Under the pieces are notes generated by a model. That model saw only the letters and a list, made by a program, of their open reading frames with translations, was not told the DNA's origin and searched no databases. The translations under genes were made by a program, and so were the position numbers. Positions 58,526 through 64,000 of a stretch of 64,000 bases of DNA are shown piece after piece (the stretch's first letter is position 1; every line of letters starts with the position of its first letter). The stretch is from Excoecaria cochinchinensis (taxonomy: Eukaryota > Streptophyta > Magnoliopsida > Malpighiales > Euphorbiaceae), in the NCBI GenBank assembly GCA_947683425.1, contig CANTUQ010000017.1, positions 682,001 through 746,000 of the forward strand, in the 5' to 3' direction.

Positions 58526-61500
58526 TGTCACACCCCAAAATAGCCCTAGTCGGATTGTGCATGCTAAGTCGGGATCGGAAGGGTATTTCGGTAATTTGTG
58601 CTTAAGAAAGTTGGAGTGTTAAGGACCTAATTGAAAAGATAATTAAGTTTGTAAGGAAAGAAATGTGTAAGTGAGTGAAGTGTTATTTGTCTAAGGACTT
58701 AAGAGCATTTTTGGTTTGGAAAAGTTGAGTGGATTGTGTGGTCCTATTGGGAGCTGCCATGTGGGTGTTAGGTGGGCATTGAATGGGGAAAAGAAGAAAA
58801 GAAAGAGGAAGAGAGAGGGAACACAGAGATTGCATTCCCGTTCGTCCCCTCCTCTCACGTTTCTTCTTCTTCTCTTCTCCCTTCTCTGCTTTTCCTTTCG
58901 TTTCCCCTGGGCTTGGAGTTGTGTTTGGCTTGGTTGAGTTTTGGGTTAGCTTTGAAGAGGTAAGTTGGAGTTAACGTACTGTTCTTCTTCTTCTTCTTTT
59001 TCCTGGTTTTGGTTAAGTTAGGGTTTGGCTAAGGATTTGTGGGTTTCTTGTTTGTGCAAGTTTTGGATTGTAAGAAGAAGCTAAGCAAAGGCAAGGAAAG
59101 GATTGAGCAGTGATCTTGAAGCTGGAAGCGTGATTTTTGGATCGTCATTTCCAGGTTTGGGAGTGTTTTGATTGCATGCAATGTTTGGAGCTCTCTGTTC
59201 TTCAATCCCAGTTTGTGTATTTGATGAATGTCTCTGCCCTATTCTCACGTAGGATGTAAATGTATGTTTTGTTTAACCTCTAGAATTTGATATGTTTAAG
59301 CATGTGTATACGTATGATTTATGTGATTAGATAGGTTAATACTGCATGTATAGGTTTGGATTAAAAGTTACTGAGATTGGTTTTTAACTTACTGTGATTT
59401 TTAGGGTTTATGATCTTGAATGAATTAAATGTGTTTATGCATACTTTTGATTGTTGTAATTGTTAGATTAAGCGGGTTTTATGTCCATTTAATGATTGAA
59501 TGAGTTCTGAGTGGTTTTTGAAAGAATTTCTGGAAAACATTGGAATCTGCAAGTTCGAGATCGGGGAAGAAGAAGAGGGCGAGGAGAGTGGCTCACGCGA
59601 CGTGAGCCATGCTCACGCAAATTGCTCACGTTACGTGAGCAGATTGCTCACGCGACGTGAGCAATGCTCACGCAACGTGAGCAGATTGCTCACGTTACGT
59701 GAGCAATGCTCACGCGACGTGAGCAATGCTCACGAGACGTGAGCTTTGCTCACGTGACGTGAGCAACCTTCACGTTACGTGATGGTTGCTCAGGTCTTCT
59801 GGCTCTTCTATTTTGCTTCTGTTTTTCTTTCCCCAAGCGACCAGTTTTTATAAAATGGTTTCCAAAAGCTTTTCATGGTATTTTCCTCTACTGTGTGTTA
59901 TATTATCTTGATGGTATGATTGATTATTCCAATTTAGTTGGTATTAATAACATGTTATCTATGATAAGTTACTATGGTATTTTGGAATAGGTTTTGGATT
60001 ATAGTGATACTGTTAAATGACTGTAGAATACGAAGGATTTATGAATGCTAACTTTCTGATTATTTAGTCCCAAACATGTTTTATCTTAATGTAAATCTTG
60101 TTATCATAGCTTTAGTCTGTTTCTCCTCTAAGAATAACATGCCATGCTTAAGAGTATATTGTATTATTTCACGATGTAGACAATGTATTTTAGTCATTGG
60201 CATAATATGATTCCTCATGTGTTCCTGACATACTTTACTATGATGAGTAGTGCTAGAATGTTATTGATTGAAGTATTGCATGCTTTTGAATATGACTTGT
60301 AGGAGGTATGGTTGATAGTATGATATACTATATTTAGTGGAATAATACGGTTGATGTCTGAATGCATTGTTATGCTTTAGCCTTTGAATTCAATGAGTTA
60401 TGTCTAAATGTAAGTTGAATTATGCATGCTTTATACTTAGTTATTCTCACCCAACGCATGATTAGGATTTTGTATTGATAATCATTGGCATGGTAGTGAT
60501 TCTATACCTGATTCTTGGCATGCTTTAGAACATTGTTTAATGTTAAAGTGTATTGACTGTATTATGTTTTGCAATGAGAATTGTATGATTTGTGACCAAC
60601 TTTATGAGAATATTTAAATGTCTTTCGTTCTCTGTTTATGCATGCTGTTTATATATGCATTGTGCGATTCGAAATGTGAATTGTTTTACGCATGACCTGC
60701 GAGAGTCAGTCTAGTGGATAGTTAGGCATGCCTAATAGAGTCTTCTGTAGCTGCAGCGCCCTTTGAATGATTTGGACCCTGATCAGGTCCCCGTTTGGTT
60801 CCTCGCGAACCCTTTTCTGTATTGGATCTTGTTTAAGGTCCCTTTTGAAAATATCTGTGAAAGTTAAAGTATAATGGTTTAATCGATTCGTACCCGTAAC
60901 GTACTGTCTGTAATCGGCTCGTACCCGGAAAGTACTGTCTGTACACTCGTTATCCACTACCTAGATTCAGCAGGTGTTCTTTGAATGTTTATTTGAATTG
61001 CTCTGATCTGATTTGGCTATAAATGGATTATCTGAATGAGTATATCGATGTAATGTATATCGGATTATTTCTGAAAGAATATGATTATGAAATACTGATT
61101 GTATGGCTTTATTATATGAGTATGTTTATATGGATTATGTTTTAGCCTTTGCATATTGTCCTTGTTATTTTGAAATAACCATCAGAATGTGATATCCGTT
61201 TGAGCATGATAAGGATTTCAGGAATCAGTTTATATGTATATGGATGTGTCTATGGGCTTCAGAATGTATGTCTGTTTTAAGGAAGTATGATTTACTATCT
61301 AACATGATTATCCGTACTTGTCATGTGATTTGTTATAAGTTTCTGAATGCTTTGAAACAATTCGATTGATGTATTTAAGTATATGACTTAAGCATAATTT
61401 TGTTATATATATTAGCATGTGAACCGAAGCAGTTGTGATGGTAAGTATGTAATGATTAACTGTACTTCCTGCATGATGATGATATAAATGTAATGTTATA

Positions 61501-62519
61501 TGGTTATGCTTTCAGTCTCCACTATCAGAGTGTTTTGCATGATACTTAATATATTAGAGTTGCGCAGCGGTATTGTGATACTCTAAATGTTGTACCTTGG
61601 ATTCTTGACTAGTGTGTGTGTTTAGTATATCAAAGTATGTTGTTTAGCTAGCATTCTTAACATGATGAACGGGTTGTCGGTTCATGCATGGGTGCTTAGT
61701 TATGTCAATCGCATGTGTAAAGCTCATGTGACTCCGCACGGTAAGGTGTTGATATTTGCTACCCATGTAGGTTTATGCATGTGATATAGTATGTAGTTCT
61801 GCATGATGATTCTTGTATCGTGTATTGTTTTATGTTTGATTTGGCCTATTCTGGACATGAGTATATGTTATGGTTGTGATTTATCGAATGAATGCCTTTA
61901 CTATGCTAGCTTTATCAAATTTGTTATGAATATCCGCATTTGTCATTTGAATGTGTTATGCCTCAGCGACCATTGTGAATGGCCGTCCATATTCTTGTGT
62001 GTTCTCCCCACTAAGCGTTTATCGCTTAGCACGGATTTCCTTTCCGTGCAGGTGGCAGGTTTGGTTCTGTTCGAGTCGCTTCTGCAAGGTCGGCCACGTA
62101 GGAGTTAGAAGTTCTGTATTTTTGTTCAGCTTCTGTATTTCAGCTTTTGTAATTCTGTAGTATTGTATATGTAATTAATTATGTTTTAATCTTGAGTTTT
62201 CTTGTGGGAATGTAATAGTTAGTATGTTTTATGTTTAGTTATTCCTTTGTTTTATTATTTCAATTATGTTTCCGTTGAATGGTTATATGTATGCTTCTGT
62301 GTATGCTTTTGCTTAGTGCCTGCGTGGGCGTGAGTTATTGCATGTTCAGTCTGTACCGCAAGGTAAGGTAAGGTAAGTTTTTAATTAACCCGTATTTCTG
62401 TATGTATGTTATGTATGAATGTATGCTTCCGCATTGTGCATGTGTATATCTGTGTGTGTGAGCGTCGGTAGCGCGTCCGTCGGCGTCCTTCCAACGGGGA
62501 CGGCGATGGGGGTGTTACA
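58526..62519 (+). repeat. 3' LTR of non-autonomous element
   Basis: Near copy of 53804-57736. The 61-bp extra length is almost wholly explained by a longer palindromic array (59591-59782). Scattered single-base differences only elsewhere. Confidence 0.92.
59591..59782. repeat. Palindromic ACGT array, 3' LTR (eight full units)
   Basis: The same array as at 54869-55000, with three additional GCTCACG-NN-ACGTGAGC units inserted before the last one. Flanks and first four units agree with the other LTR. Confidence 0.93.
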
Positions 62520-64000
62520 TTCAGCAAATGGTAAATTTATGTGCAGTTTCTTAAACATTTCTAAAAACCTAGCTAGTTTTTCATTTTTCTTTTCCTTCCT
62601 AGCCACTGCAGGAAATGGCAGTCTATTAATATCAAGATCCTCTTCTCTAGGATTCACTAAACTTTTACCCTTATCATTTTTAGGAGCATTTTTATTAACT
62701 TCTACCCTAGAGTTAGGGTTGCTTACCTTTCGTGTCGGCTCCTCCATATCAGATGATGGTGAAGAATTTTTACCTTGGCCCTCTCTCTGTACCACCTCCT
62801 TGCCACTTCTCAGTGTGATTGCTTTAGCCTTTTCCTTAGGATTTTGGTCCACATTCGAAGGAAAAGTCCTCAGTTGCCTTTGAGACATAGAATTTGCAAG
62901 CTGTCCCACTTGAGTTTCTAAATTTCTCATAGAAGCATCTTGATTCCGATTCCATTGTTCTTGAGATTTCCACCTTGCTTCTTGGTTAGCCATAAATTGT
63001 TGCTAGCTATTCAAAAACTGCTGTTAACTGTTCATGAAGCTAGCTAACATATCTTCAAGGTTTGGCTTTTTCTCTTGAACAGGTGGCCTCGGTTGATATC
63101 CCGGTGGGTGGTATGATTGACCCTGTGATTGAGTAAAACCTTGACCTTGGTTTTGTTGGGATGGATATGGTGGTTGGTATTGAGTGTTTTGGTTGAAGGG
63201 AGCTCTTGCTTGTGAATAGGATGATGAAGCATTCTGATTTCCATCCTTTCAAGAGAAGTTGGGATGATTTCTCCATCCCGGATTATATGTGTTACTGTAA
63301 GGGTCATTCCTTTGGTAATCTCCTACAGCATTTACATCTCCCATTGCTCCACTCTCTTGACTAGATTGCCCACTTTCGTACCATCCACTCTCTTGAGACA
63401 CAGAGGCTACATTTTGCACTTTCAATCCACTCATCTCTTTTTTTCATTGACTCAATCTATGCCTTCAACATAGACACCTCATCCACATTATGTATTCCTT
63501 GTCTCTTCGAAACCGATCTAGGATTAGCCCATTGAGCATCATTCGCTGCCATTTCATCTAACAGATGAAAAGCTTCCTCCGGCATCCTATTCATGAATGA
63601 ACCTCCTGATGATGCATCCAAAAGGGATCTTGTCTGCGGTGTAACTCCTCTATAGAATTGCGTCATCAGATGCTAGATTGCTATCTCATGGTGTGGATAG
63701 CTTCTCAAGAATCTTTTAAACCTTTCCCAGGCCTCATGAAAAGGTTCCTCACTCATTTGGCTAAAACCAAAAATGCTGTTGCGGAAGTTTGCAGTCTTTG
63801 TAGGAGGGAAGAATCGCATCAAAAACCTCTCTTGTAACTGGTCCCATGATCTGATTGACTGTCTCGGTAACATTTGCAGCCATTCTCTTGCTTTTCCGAT
63901 CAAAGTAAACGGAAATAATTTTAATCTTACTGAGACAGATGTTACTCCTGGAATCTGGACCGTATCACTAACCTCCAAAAATATGTCCAAGTGCTGCGCA
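62520..64000 (-). pseudogene. Athila gag, N-terminal and middle part (runs off window)
   Basis: Minus-strand gag of the Athila element that hosts the two later insertions. 64000-63673 holds the capsid core (LKLFPFTLIGKAREWLQ, FLMRFFPPTKTANFRN, EAWERFKRFLRSYPHHE) and is open to the window edge. Then come a stop at 63670-63672, further stops and a frameshift near 63435-63460, a Gln/Asn/Pro-rich linker with a stop for Trp near 63248, and from 62993 the segment NLETQVGQLANSMSQ, NPKEKAKAITLRSGKEV, ARFLEMFKKLHINLPFAE, which is cut by the insertion at 62520 and resumes at 53803. Several lesions: non-functional. Confidence 0.88.

Larger units (their letters stand above)
53804..62519 (+). mobile_element. 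Non-autonomous LTR retrotransposon with giant LTRs (8.7 kb)
   Basis: LTRs of 3933 bp (53804-57736) and 3994 bp (58526-62519) enclose only 789 bp. The termini are TGTCACACCCC and GGGTGTTACA, there is a tRNA-Met primer site, a polypurine tract AGGAGGGAAGAG (58513-58524), and a TTCAG target duplication. Apart from one gag fragment there is no pol, so it must use enzymes from a relative. Termini, primer and zinc knuckle suggest derivation from a Tekay/Del-like chromovirus (inference). The LTRs are nearly identical outside one tandem array, so insertion was recent. Confidence 0.92.

Noticed and set aside
59500..59742. 80-residue frame with repeated CSRDVS/CSRNVS blocks
   Set aside because: It is the palindromic ACGT array read as protein; unit number differs between the two LTRs.
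62419..62883. Plus-strand frame of 154 codons
   Set aside because: Antisense to Athila gag and spans the LTR/Athila boundary; accidental.

Overview
The window is repeat-rich plant nuclear DNA, probably from a dicot; no intact host gene was recognised. The evidence is the content: Ty1/copia and Ty3/gypsy elements of the plant Athila, Tat and chromovirus-like types, long LTRs with 5-bp target duplications, AT-rich spacers, and an endogenous plant pararetrovirus (Caulimoviridae, closest in layout to florendoviruses/petuviruses). The species cannot be named from the sequence.

Layout. 1-585: LTR-like segment on the minus strand. 586-1850: decayed Copia gag/protease/pre-integrase, minus. 1851-4634: mostly non-coding, with an unrecognised coding-like stretch (2720-2971), a 105-bp repeat rich in CACGTG (3390-3642), a possible Copia LTR/primer site near 4009, and one arm of a TA-rich inverted repeat (4526-4582). 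4635-34320: four near-identical pararetrovirus copies. Copy 1 (minus, 4635-12749) is almost complete with both ORFs open. Copy 2 (plus, 12746-18810) lacks its 5' part. Copies 3 (18811-26344) and 4 (26345-34320) follow head-to-tail, joined at the tRNA-Met primer site. The array is bounded by inverted copies of one host sequence ending in (TA)n.

34386-35552 is AT-rich spacer. 35553-37924 is a solo or truncated Tat-like LTR. From 37925 to the window end an old Athila element lies on the minus strand, split by two later insertions: a full-length Tat-clade gypsy element (38439-52982, minus, target duplication CACAT) and a non-autonomous element with giant LTRs (53804-62519, plus, target duplication TTCAG).

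How the parts work together. Viral ORF1 encodes movement protein, coat protein with zinc knuckle, aspartic protease, reverse transcriptase and RNase H. ORF2 begins one base after the ORF1 stop and encodes a 486-residue protein of unknown function. Each viral promoter lies at the 3' end of a copy, so in the tandem part the promoter of copy 2 faces the ORFs of copy 3. Copies 1 and 2 form an inverted repeat with arms of about 6 kb, so a read-through transcript could fold into long double-stranded RNA. Most other reading frames carry stops or frameshifts. The strongest leads are the organisation of the viral array, the ORF2 protein, the conserved leader signals (twin hairpins with two-codon uORFs, splice-donor-like site), and the palindromic ACGT array that differs in length between the two LTRs of one element.
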